Positions 12,225 through 21,980 of a DNA stretch of 64,000 nucleotides are shown piece by piece (positions within the stretch are counted from its first letter, which is position 1; each line of letters begins with the position of its first letter). This stretch comes from Lasiosphaeris hirsuta. Lineage: Eukaryota; Ascomycota; Sordariomycetes; Sordariales; Lasiosphaeriaceae. Both the position numbers and the translations under genes were made by a program. The stretch spans positions 3,844,001 through 3,908,000 of the forward strand of contig JAUKUA010000001.1 of assembly GCA_030549175.1 (NCBI GenBank). Reading direction: 5' to 3'. The notes under the pieces were generated by a model. That model was not told where the DNA came from. It made no database searches and worked only from the letters and a program-made list of their open reading frames with translations.

Positions 12225-12777
12225 GGGTCGGTGGACAAAACAGAATGAGTATAGGGTTTTCTGAACGGGAGTCACGATAGAGGACAAAATGCATCATGGT
12301 AATTTCACGGGGTCGGCGTTTCGGGTGCGCCAGGTCTATGATAGACAGCAGATGGTATGAATGAACGGAACGGTGGCCTGGTTGGTTGAACGGGGTGAAG
12401 GGGCGCCAGACCGGCTTCGTAAACTTGTGCATGTAAAAAAGCTCAGGAGGACGGCTTTGATTCTCCCTTATACTTGGTGTAGGACTGGATGAGCCATCGC
12501 GGTAATCTGCGAATGCAGCATGCTTCGATGCATTCATAAAGAGAGCATGGGTAGTATATGATTTGTTTCAAATTCTTTTCCCAAAAAGTATGATTCGCCT
12601 CGCCAAACTTTTACATGACAGACACCACTTCACATTTGCAGAATGAATGCCAATCACAGCATGAACATGAACAATCAAAATCAGAGTACCCCGTCCCGCT
12701 CCATACAAGATTCCCTACTAACGCCATTTAAGCTGTGTTTTCTTTTATCTTTCCTTCCAAGTCGTAGGCCGCCATTT
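12225..12777. other. Convergent gap between npl4 and the CPS gene
   Basis: This 553-bp gap lies between two genes reading toward each other and should hold both 3' UTRs. It is AT-rich near 12550-12760. No gene is seen. Confidence 0.5.
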
Positions 12778-15700
12778 TTACAAGGGCTTGCCGCCGATGA
12801 AGTCGGACCATCTGCGAACCTCGGATGGGATGCCCTCAGGGCGGGGCAGCTTCTCGCTCATGCATTGAGCAAAGAGGATAGCCGTCTATAAACAATCATG
12901 GTTAGAGATCAACTGAGAAAGCGAATTCTGGAAGGTAGCCGGGAGGAAATCTTACCTGGGGCTCCATGAATAGGGGTACGCCAAAGTCGACCGCATTACG
13001 ACGCATAACGTAGTCAACGTCCATGATTGTCTTGCCCCGGGCCTGGGCAAGGTTGAAGACACCCTGAATGTCGTACTTCTTGAATACTTCACGGAGCGCA
13101 CGCTTGTCCTCCTTGGGGAACTCGATGACTTCGACTGTGACCGAGTGCTTAGTCGTCGACTCGATGAATTGTTTGACTTCGTTGTCGACAGCATACAGCT
13201 TGTATCCGAGCGGCGCCAGGTAGTCCACCACCGACGTCAACCAAGACTTGGAGAGCTGGCCACCGAATAGCAAGCCCTCACCAGGCTCGGGCACGCGGAA
13301 GTTCATAGCCGACTGCAGAGACGACCAATATGCCTCGACCAGGTTCTTACCGAAGCACGCCATCTCACCCGTCGATGCCATCTCGACACCGAGGAATGGA
13401 TCAGCACCCGCCAGACGAGTCCACGAGAACTGCGGCACCTTGGTGGCGAGATAGTCACGCTTGACAGCCATGAGATCAGTCGGGTCGGGCACGCCCTTGC
13501 CAACAAGGGCCTTGGTGGCAACATCGATGAAGTTAACGCCGAGAACCTTGCTGACGAAAGGGAATGAACGCGAGGCACGGAGGTTGCACTCGATGACCTT
13601 GAGGGCGGGGAGGCCACCTTCAGGGTCCGCAGCCTTGATGATCTGCATGTTGAATGGACCCGTGATCCTCCAGGCCTTTGCGACCTTCTGGGCAATTTCC
13701 TTGACACGCTCCATCGTGGTGTCGTCCAAGGATTGGGGTGGCAGGACTAGGGTAGCATCTCCAGAATGGACACCGGCTTGTTCGATGTGCTCGCTGACGG
13801 CATGAACAATCAGCTCGCCCTTGGATGCGACACCGTCCACATCGATCTCCTGGGCTCCCTCAATGAACTTGGTGATCACCACCGGGTGGTCGGGCGATAC
13901 ATCACTGGCTGCCTCGAGCTTGTCTTTCAGATCCTCTTGGCTGTGGATAACCGTCATGGCGGCTCCGGAGAGAACGTAAGAGGGGCGGACGAGAACCGGA
14001 TAGCCGACCTGGTCTGCAAACTTCTCGGCAGCCTCGACTGAGGTGAGTTCCTTCCAGGCGGGCTGGTCAACGCCGATGCTGTCAAGAATCTCGGAGAACT
14101 TTTGCCTGTCCTCAGCCTTGTCGATGTCGCGAGGGTCGGTTCCAAGAACGTTAGCACCGCCGGTTTCCTGCAGGCGAAGAGCGATGTTCTGCGGCAGCTG
14201 ACCGCCAACCGAGACAACAACACCACTGGCGTTCTCAAGCTCATAAATATCCATGACACGTTCATAGCTGAGCTCCTCAAAGTACAACTTATCGGCGGTG
14301 TCGAAATCAGTGCTATATGTCTCAGGGTTATACGTGGAGGATGTTAGCGGAGCGTCCATTCATCATTTATCATCAGTGTTAGTGTTGGTAAAGGTCTTGG
14401 GTATGGTAATGTCGGTGAAGGTGTCATTGAAGGTTGCGTCATCAGGGTCAGGATCATTGGTATATGGTGTAATCGGAGCTCTGAAGTTTGGTCTGATAGC
14501 TTCATGTTTCCAGCGACGGGCACATTCAACAAGGAAAGGGTGCTTTTGGAGCAAATGGGCATAACTGAGCGGCGAGGAGTAGGATTGGGTGAGAAGGGGT
14601 GGGGTATTTTGAAATATAAATGTTTAACAGGGAAGAAAAGGGAAAATGATCAAGGAGCGAAAGGCTATAGAGCTCAGAGGCCGGGGGGTGTTGCTGGAAG
14701 GAAGGGGCCATATAAAGGGTATTATTGTTCAGATAGGGAGGGGGTTAAATTCAGAAGTGAAGGGGTATGGTTGAGAAAAAATCCGGTATAATGCAGAGGC
14801 GAGGGGGTATTCCGGAGGGGAAAGCTTTTCGTGGGGACATTGTTTGAAAAGATGAAGGTGGAGTGTTGGGAAGGCTATACTTACGTTAATCATGACCGTC
14901 TTCTCGCCCATCTCCCTCAGGGCCATGGTAGCGCTGACGGCACACCAGTCAAACTCGACGGAGCTGCCGATGCGATACACACCGCTACCCAGAATGACGG
15001 TGCCCTTGTCGTCGAATGTTACATCGTGGGTAGAAGCATTATAAGTTGTGTAGAGGTAGTTGGTATCAGCAGGGAACTCGGCGGCGAGTGTGTCGATCTT
15101 CTTGACCCATGGCGTAATACCGAATTCCTTTCTGACAGTCCGAACGGCGTCCTCGGTGCTTCCAACGGCATGGGCGATCTGAATATCAGAGAAACCCATC
15201 TTCTTTGCCTTCAAGACATGCTCCTTTCTCAGACCCTTCAGGCTTCCAATCTGCTGGAGCTCCTTGGTGCAGTCAACAATGTTCTGCAACTTGTGGAGGA
15301 ACCACTTGTCGATCTTGGTCAACTCATGTACGCGATCAACGGTGTAGTTCTTGTGGAACATGGCTTGCCCGACAGCCAACCACCGGCGATCTGTTGGGTT
15401 TTGCAGCTCAAAGTCGATGTCCTCAAATTTGTCTCCTTGGAAGCCAACGAACTTGGGATCAACCTGCCGGATGGCCTTCTGGAAGGACTCCTCGAAAGTC
15501 CGGCCGATGGCCATAACCTCACCAACCGACTTCATTGCGCTTCCAATGTCGCGCTTGACGTGCTGGAACTTGGCCAAATCCCACCGGGGGATCTTGGTAA
15601 CAATATAATCCAGAGACGGCTCAAAGTTGGCCGTAGTGGTCTTGGTCACCGCGTTAGGAAGTTCGGGGAGGGTGTGGCCCAAACCGATCTTGGCAGCAGT

Positions 15701-17021
15701 ATAAGCCAGGGGATAGCCAGTAGCCTTGGAAGCCAGGGCTGACGACCGGGAGAGACGGGCGTTGACTTCAATCACTCTGTAATCCAGGCCATCCGGCTGC
15801 AGGGCGTACTGGACATTGCACTCGCCAACGACACCCAGGTGGCGAACGATCTTGATGGCGGCGGTTCGGAGCATGTGGTACTCCTCGTCACTCAAGGTCT
15901 GACTGGGCGCAACGACGATGGAGTCGCCGGTATGGATGCCCAAGGGGTCAAAGTTCTCCATGTTGCAGACAGTGATGCAATTATTATTCGCATCACGCAC
16001 AACCTCATACTCGACCTCCTTCCAGCCTTTGAGGGACTTCTCAACCAAAATCTGGGGCGAAAGAGTGAGTGACCGGGCGGCCATGTTGCGGAGCTCTTCC
16101 TCGTTGTTGGCAAAGCCAGAACCAAGACCGCCGAGCGCATAGGCGGCCCGAACGATGATAGGATAGCCGATGTCTTTGGCAGCCGCGAGCGCCTCATCGA
16201 CGGTATTGACGGCAAGTGACTGGGCGATAGGGATGTTGATCTCCTCTAGTGCCTTCGCGAACAAGTCTCTGTCCTCGCTGAGTTCCAGCGTCCTCACGCT
16301 GGTGCCGAGCACCTTGACGCCGTATTTCTCGAAGAGGCCGTGCTTCTCCATCTGTACACCGAGGTTCAGGGCCGTCTGGCCACCAAAGGAGAGGAAGATG
16401 CCATCGGGCTTCTCCTTCTGGATCACGTACTCGACGTACTCCATAGTGACGGGCAGGTAGTAGACCTCATCGGCGAGCGAGTGGTTCGTCTGGATGGTGG
16501 CAATATTCGGGTTGATAAGCACCGACGCTACGCCGGCCTCTTTAAGGGCTTTTAGAGCTTGCGATCCTATGCAATTGGGTTGTTGTCAGTGTTTGCATCT
16601 CTCTAAGCTCGTTGTCGCGTGACTCATTCCAGTTTTCACCGCCATGGGACGAATGTCGCGAATGGGACAACATACCAGAGTAGTCGAACTCTCCAGCCTG
16701 GCCAATTGCAAGGCCACCGCTTCCGATAACGAGGACCTTCTTGACATCGATGTGCGCATGGGGTTTTATAGCCCCGCTGGCGAGGTAGGCCTTGGAGTCA
16801 GGCGCAGGCTGCGCGGCGGCGGCGCGCGCAAAAGCGGCCGCAGAGGCTGTAAACAGGCGCTTTTGTGTCAATCGGACGCCCTGCGCCTGCATCTGCGATG
16901 CCAGGAGGCCATTTTGAAGCCCAGATGTGAATGTCCTCAATTGCGGGAGCGGTACGGGGACACGTCGACCGTGGCGGAGCAGCGCCGGAGCTCGGCCGGC
17001 TTTTGTGACCGTCGACAGCAT
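12778..17021 (-). CDS. arg-3: Carbamoyl-phosphate synthase, arginine-specific, large chain, mitochondrial
   Basis: Makes carbamoyl phosphate from bicarbonate, ammonia (from the small glutaminase subunit) and ATP for arginine synthesis. Exons on the minus strand: 17021-16676, 16566-14885, 14332-12956 and 12885-12778, giving about 1170 residues. The N-terminal 70 residues are Arg/Ala/Ser-rich with almost no acids, as in a mitochondrial presequence. The synthase begins [23 protein letters not shown] and has the usual two ATP-grasp halves. Known landmarks include [34 protein letters not shown] residues (here [14 protein letters not shown]), [20 protein letters not shown], and in the second half [18 protein letters not shown]. 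The C-terminal MGS-like domain ends in FIGGKPL, encoded by a last exon too short to stand alone. Intron 3 (14333-14884) is 552 bp and has a GT donor but no AG acceptor: the reading resumes after CACG. Orthologues: Neurospora arg-3, yeast CPA2. Confidence 0.93.
14333..14884 (-). other. Intron 3 of the CPS gene with a non-AG 3' end
   Basis: On the coding strand the donor is AAC|GTAAGT and protein homology (VMIN joined to YNPETYST) requires the next exon to start at TATAACCC. The bases just before it are CTAACATCCTCCACG, so a good branch site (CTAAC) sits at the right distance, but the last two bases are CG rather than AG. In-frame TGA TGA stops a few codons upstream exclude reading through. The intron is five times longer than most others in the window and strongly pyrimidine-rich on the coding strand. 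The five bases TACGT (plus strand) occur at both ends, 14331-14335 and 14882-14886. Confidence 0.75.
16620..16626. promoter_or_regulatory. Possible CPC1/Gcn4 site in intron 1 of the CPS gene
   Basis: The heptamer TGACTCA matches the binding consensus TGASTCA of the amino-acid starvation factor Gcn4/CPC1. It lies inside the first intron of an arginine-synthesis gene, about 400 bp from the start codon. A seven-base site is expected several times per 64 kb by chance, so the location, not the match, is what makes it notable. Confidence 0.4.
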
Positions 17022-19210
17022 CGTCTCGAGAATCTGCGGAGAGCTGCGGGAGGGGAGAGAAATCAAGAACCCCGAGTCGAGCTTCAAGCAACACTCCCAA
17101 GTCCCTCGAGTTTTGCCAATTGATGCTGGGGAGAAGTAGCCGCTCTTCTTTTGTCTTTTTTCTGTGTCTTTTCTGCTCTTGACTTCGAGAGGGGTGAATC
17201 AGATGGTCCGAATTCAGGAACCGTTCTGGCAAGGGCAAGAAGAAAGGTCGACCTCCAAGGTGGGGATCGATAAGAGATAACGCCTGTGACTCTTTTTCTC
17301 TAACAAAAAAAGAGAACGGCCTCGGGACACCCTGGTGAAAATTTTCCAAAATTTCGAGGTTCCGCGTGGCAGCTGTCCCTTTCCGACTACGGATGCAGAA
17401 CTGCAGGCCCAGCTTGCAGCACTTCAAGTCACGATGGTGGAATCTATCGTAATCCGGAGTTTCCCATCCGTTTCATTCATAGTCTTCACCACAGCTTTTT
17501 TAAGTCCTTCCAAGGTTGTCTCTTTCAAGAGAGGAGCGGCGTGGCCGCCAATCGTGTCTAGCAAATAGGTCCCGCTGCTAGAATGCCTCCTGGGTCGTTA
17601 TACTGCAATTTTCAACTTTGCTCAACAATCATTCTCTCAAGAACCGCATTTGTGCAACGATATTCCTATTTACCTCCCTTCCCAGGTAGTACCCCGCCAT
17701 GCCCCTCGAAGGCAAGAGGGAGCTGACCTTGAAAAAATTCTATTCCTGCGTATCTGATTGGCCAATGCCTCTCCAAGGCTGTGAAATTGATTTTTCTCCA
17801 CCTTGCTGCATACTCATGACTGGTTGGCTTGACATCGGTCAGGCGGTGAGTTGCCTCAGAAGGGGCGAGATGGCGGAAGTCAAAACGGCACGAAACAAGC
17901 ATTCGCCTCTGCATCTCCGCATTTGCTCGTCATTTGCACAGTCTCCGAACACCTCGACAAGTAAAATGAAACTAGTTAGTAACCTGGCAATAATATGTGG
18001 AGTTGCGACTTACAGTGTGAGGTGAGGGGCAAGTGTGAAGCCAGCAGGTCCCGTAGCAACCGGAGTTCATACCCGGAGCCACATGGGGGCATACCTAGTA
18101 GCACCTATCTTATATGTGCTCATCAGTGTCCGTACTGCGGTATATATGGATTTGCTTTCTTCGTAAAGCCACCAGCTGATCAAGTATGAGTCTGGGGGTA
18201 GAGAGGAACAGCCCTAGGGGTTGAATACCGGACGCTTGAGGATCAAATTGGATACACTAGTTTGCTCGCCACACGGTTCTAAGCTTTTTCATAATTCTCA
18301 TAATAGCATTCTTTTAAGCTACCTAAGTTTCGCCCCCCCTCCACTGTCGCTCGAGATTCATTGTAGCATTGGCTGATGAAGCCCGGGCCGAGGTATCATG
18401 CTTCCGGTGCTCGAGCAACTAGCCGCCAGGGCTGTTAGATTGCCCGTATGCCTACTATCAAAGTCCCTCAAGCCCGAGCCATATCTTTTTATAGGCTCAA
18501 GCCGGCCAAATAATTTGCAATTGGATGAGTCGAATCATAATGGAAGTAGTAGTAACTCAACCTCTTGTTGTCAATAGCAAGCGAAGGTTTAGCAAAACTA
18601 AACATGTCCGCCATAAATATTAGCATATTATATATACATCTGGCAGTTTTGAGAGCAATACTTGGGGGCGGATGGGAAAGGTTGTGGTATTTGGCTCACC
18701 AGTTCAAGCGGCTAACTGTTGGCTTGAACAAAACACATTTCATTATGAATATCCATGGTGAAAGTAGGTGTTGCTGCCCACGACTCAGTGGGTATCACCT
18801 CACGTGCTGCAACGCAGGGCTGTTAAGGCCTAAGGCACCAACAGGTAAGGTAAGCACTTACTGGACTGATATGCCCCACTTTTCGGGCCGACTGTCCAAC
18901 CTCCGTCTCGAGGTAAGAGCCGCTCACAAGCTGCTGTAACTAGCTTGGCACGCGCCACCTTATCGCGAAGCTGGAGGCAGAGAGTTGCGTTGACAGCTCA
19001 TTTCGCGGTCGCCGTCTCCCACTTACCGCTCTCTACCGGACGCATGAGAAAGCCTCGAATTTGGGGGCGGCGCGCATTATCGCCCGCTATAACTAATACT
19101 TGCTATACCGTCCGCCACTTTGAACTAGCTATGTGAGATTACCGAACTACGTCATTCCACCTCACTTGTTGCGCCCGCACCCCCGACCACATTCCCACCT
19201 GCGGTGAGCT
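17022..19210. promoter_or_regulatory. Divergent region between the CPS gene and dsc4-like gene
   Basis: This 2.2-kb region must hold both promoters. A TGACTC half-match to the CPC1/Gcn4 consensus lies at 17287-17292, about 270 bp upstream of the CPS start codon. From about 17950 to 19100 the sequence is AT-richer and carries no convincing coding frame; it could be decayed repeat DNA, but I see no repeat partner in the window. Confidence 0.45.
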
Positions 19211-20309
19211 ATGAACGATGATTCCGCCCCGAGCTTCGCGGCCCGGCAACACGCACCACACATTGATCCCAGCGACGAGCTAGATGGAGAAGACTATGGT
19301 AACGAGCACTCGGAGGCCGGAGGCGAGGCCTCGAACTCAACGTCAACCACTTCATCTCAGGACTCAGAGCGGCATCAGAAGCGAAGGGCAGGTCTCGTCA
19401 AAAAGCTGCAGTTTATGAACCACCTACAAAAGAGCTTAGACACGATTGTCTTCTCGTATATTTGCGCCCTGTACTACATGGAGTAAGACTTTCCCGGTGT
19501 TCCCCCCACGTCGTTTGGGCCTACCCCTTCCGACGGATACTTGCTGACCTTAATACCCTCGCAGATGCTCTTTTGCTCGCCTCCTCCTGCGTATAATACC
19601 ACACTACATATTCATAACACCTAAAGAGAGCACACTCTCCCTCCCCGCGCATCGCCCACACGTATTCGCCGTTTTTGTCCCGAACCTCCTGTGCATTCTG
19701 CTGCACTCTCTCCTCTCGTTACCGCAGGCGAGCGAGACGACGCGCGGGCATTTACATGGGGGCGTGATAATAGATTTCATCGGACAAAAACCACCAACGT
19801 GGAGGCTGAGCCTCTTGCTCCTCGATCTCATCATATTAGGGGCGCAGTGCCTAATGCTGGCGGTCCATCAGGAGCGTGAGAAGTTGCGCAAGGCTGTCAA
19901 TCCATCTTTGCAGACAGCTACTGGTGCTCAAGCCAACGAAGCAGCGGCCCCGGACACCACGCAGGACCACGACGCTGAAGAGCGCGGGATCTTAAGAGAC
20001 GATGCGAACATGCTGGAAAACAGTGACGAGATGGAGCTACAACCACTCACAAGGGGGGAAGTAGGAGCCGACGACAGGATGGGAACCAGTTATTCACGGG
20101 CGGCCGTGGACTTAGTGGATGTGTTATGGTCAGGTAATTCTGTCCTAGCTAACTTTCATGTGGTTTATGCCGTTCGGTCAGTTGGCAACGACATACAAGG
20201 CGCTGCGCCCCTCTCGCTCCAGAGTCTAGGTTATACTGCAACACTTGCCGCTGCCATCGCCGCGGAGAGGAGAGCTAGGCTTGCTGCGCGTCGACAAAGA
20301 CCACGATAG
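19211..20309 (+). CDS. dsc4: DUF1746 protein, Dsc E3 ligase complex subunit 4-like
   Basis: Membrane subunit of the Golgi Dsc ubiquitin-ligase complex, which in fission yeast and Aspergillus activates SREBP and degrades orphan membrane proteins (family knowledge). Exons 19211-19482 and 19565-20309 join in frame (GA|A) to give 338 residues. The first 60 residues are acidic and Ser/Thr-rich. The DUF1746 core follows at about 65-190: LQKSLDTIVFSYICALYYME, then CSFARLLLRIIPHYIFITP across the intron, VFVPNLLCILLHSLLSLP, a conserved TTRGHLHGGVIIDFIGQK, and LSLLLLDLIILGAQCLMLAV. These give three to four hydrophobic segments. The remainder is acidic and ends with an Ala/Arg-rich helix. It ends 106 bp from the convergent rcl1 stop. 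Confidence 0.85.
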
Positions 20310-20415
20310 ATTATAATATTTGTCAGCTGAATTTGTACTCATGAAGCGCAGTGGCCCAGGGTGGATGACAATAATTTTGAGGGTATATGTTTTTTTCCTT
20401 GCTGGTTTTCAATTT

Positions 20416-21636
20416 TTATGCCACCTTCCTCCCTACATTTCCAACCCCTGTGCCCTTAACCGACACTATCAGGTCGTTACTCTCATCACCTTCCTCGTCA
20501 ACGTCCCGCACACCCCAGCTGCTTGCTCCAAACGTCTTCAAGTCTCTTGCAAGTCCTATTGTCTCTTCTCTGCCCATCACCTCTCTCCCGACTCTCAATC
20601 TCCCAACATCTTCAGCACCCATAGCCATCAACGTAAGCAGCGTCGATGACGAGGCCGCGGTCACACAGCCCCCTTGAGCAATTACCTCGAGTAGCTGGTA
20701 CGCGCACCGCGTCCCAATATCTTCAGGCACCACACCGCCCTCAGGAGGCGCCACTTCATCGGCCGCGTAAACAACGCCCTCGGCACTCGACTCGGCCACT
20801 AGACTCAAACCAAAGCCAATACCGATCTTGCGCTGGGCGCCACCCTTCTCGCCGACCAGCGGCGCCGGGTCGTACTGCGCGGCCACATGTACGTCGGAGA
20901 CCAACTGGTTGAGGACGGCGCGGGCGGCCATGATCATGCGATTGTTGTGGCTAGCCGAGACCCCCGTACAGTATGCGACACCGCGGATGCGCCGTATGCG
21001 GCCCGGACGGCGGTTGAGGTGCAGCGTTTTGGGCAGACGGACTTGGCTGGCAAAGCGTAGCTCGACAACACCCCCACCACCGCGACCGTGGGGCCCCGCG
21101 CACGACCGGGCGAGCACGCGCAGCTCGATTCGGGCGGGTAGGATACCAAAGAGGCGATAGAGCGGAAGAATGGCAGTGCGGAAGGTATCGACACTGATGT
21201 CGCCGGTACTGTGGGTCGCGGCCGTGATAACTCCAGGGCCCGAGAACCGCACGTTGACGTGAGACTTGGAAAAGGGAGCAAGTAGGGCTAACGGGAGCAA
21301 GAAGTAGGTAATGCCACGGTTGTTGGCGGCGGGTAGGACATGCTCGATGATGTCGCCGACCAATGCGCCAGCACCGGCGACGGTGCCCGTGATCAGGCCC
21401 GGCTGGTAGGTGATGGTAGTACCTGAGTATGAGACATCGATGACGCTACCATTGGTGACGGCCTCGAGAAGACGGAGGAATGAGATCTCGTGGGGGGCCA
21501 GACCCGGGTGTGAAGTCGAGGTGCTGCGGATCTTGGAGATGTGGATGGGTTTGCCGGTTAGCGTCGAGAGCACCAGCCGTTGGGTGAAAGCGCGGTGGCC
21601 TGTGAAGCGCAGAAATTCTGTTTTTACTTCCGACAT
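20416..21636 (-). CDS. rcl1: RNA 3'-terminal phosphate cyclase-like protein Rcl1
   Basis: Nucleolar factor of the U3 snoRNP/SSU processome needed for 18S rRNA maturation. A single exon of 406 residues starting at the ATG at 21636 (MSEVKTEFLRFTGHRAFTQR). The open frame extends 64 codons further upstream but that part does not match the family, so the inner ATG is chosen. Family landmarks: RLVLSTLTGKPIHISKIRS, FLRLLEAVTNGSVIDVSYSGTT in pieces, YFLLPLALLAPFSKSHVNVRF-type core, RRIRGVAYCTGVSASHNNRM in pieces, PEDIGTRCAYQLLEVIAQGG and GAEDVGRLRVG. It aligns along its whole length with the Rcl1 branch of the cyclase family, which lacks cyclase activity in yeast. Gly-rich insert near the middle (GPHGRGGGG). 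Confidence 0.93.
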   Translation of the reverse strand: MSEVKTEFLRFTGHRAFTQRLVLSTLTGKPIHISKIRSTSTSHPGLAPHEISFLRLLEAVTNGSVIDVSYSGTTITYQPGLITGTVAGAGALVGDIIEHVLPAANNRGITYFLLPLALLAPFSKSHVNVRFSGPGVITAATHSTGDISVDTFRTAILPLYRLFGILPARIELRVLARSCAGPHGRGGGGVVELRFASQVRLPKTLHLNRRPGRIRRIRGVAYCTGVSASHNNRMIMAARAVLNQLVSDVHVAAQYDPAPLVGEKGGAQRKIGIGFGLSLVAESSAEGVVYAADEVAPPEGGVVPEDIGTRCAYQLLEVIAQGGCVTAASSSTLLTLMAMGAEDVGRLRVGREVMGREETIGLARDLKTFGASSWGVRDVDEEGDESNDLIVSVKGTGVGNVGRKVA

Positions 21637-21980
21637 GGCGGTTTGCGGACAATTGATTGCCTTTGTGATGTCGTCCAAAAAGCCCTGCACACTACACTTC
21701 GCAGCTGCCGTCGCATCTCCAATTCCCAGAAATTTTGGAGGGTCCGCCAATTCTGCCGGGCGGTAAGCCCTTATCGGGAAAATCTGGCGCGCTGATAAGA
21801 GGAAAAAGATTGAGGCAGGGGGGACCAAGCTAGCGGCGGGTCTCTGAATAGATTCTCGAAATCACCACTGAACACATCCAAAGGTTGACTTTGTGCCATG
21901 CCAAGCATTTTCTTTCATACGTCTATGCCACACCTTTTTCCCCTCTAATAATTTGATCGCCGCCGCTGCCTCCTGTTCTG
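21637..21980. promoter_or_regulatory. Divergent promoter region rcl1 / PPR gene
   Basis: A 344-bp gap between two divergent genes, one for rRNA processing and one for mitochondrial expression. It should contain both promoters. No site was recognised with confidence. Confidence 0.45.

Noticed and set aside
14331..14886. Reading the TACGT repeats as a target-site duplication of an inserted element
   Set aside because: Removing the insert and one repeat copy would leave an extra G and a stop in the coding sequence, so a simple insertion model does not restore the gene. The repeat may be coincidence.
14831..15742. 303-codon frame antisense to the CPS gene
   Set aside because: Shadow of the CPS second exon.
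17950..19100. Possible RIP-mutated transposon upstream of dsc4
   Set aside because: The stretch is AT-richer, but there is no partner copy in the window and no transposase or polymerase remnant that I can recognise.
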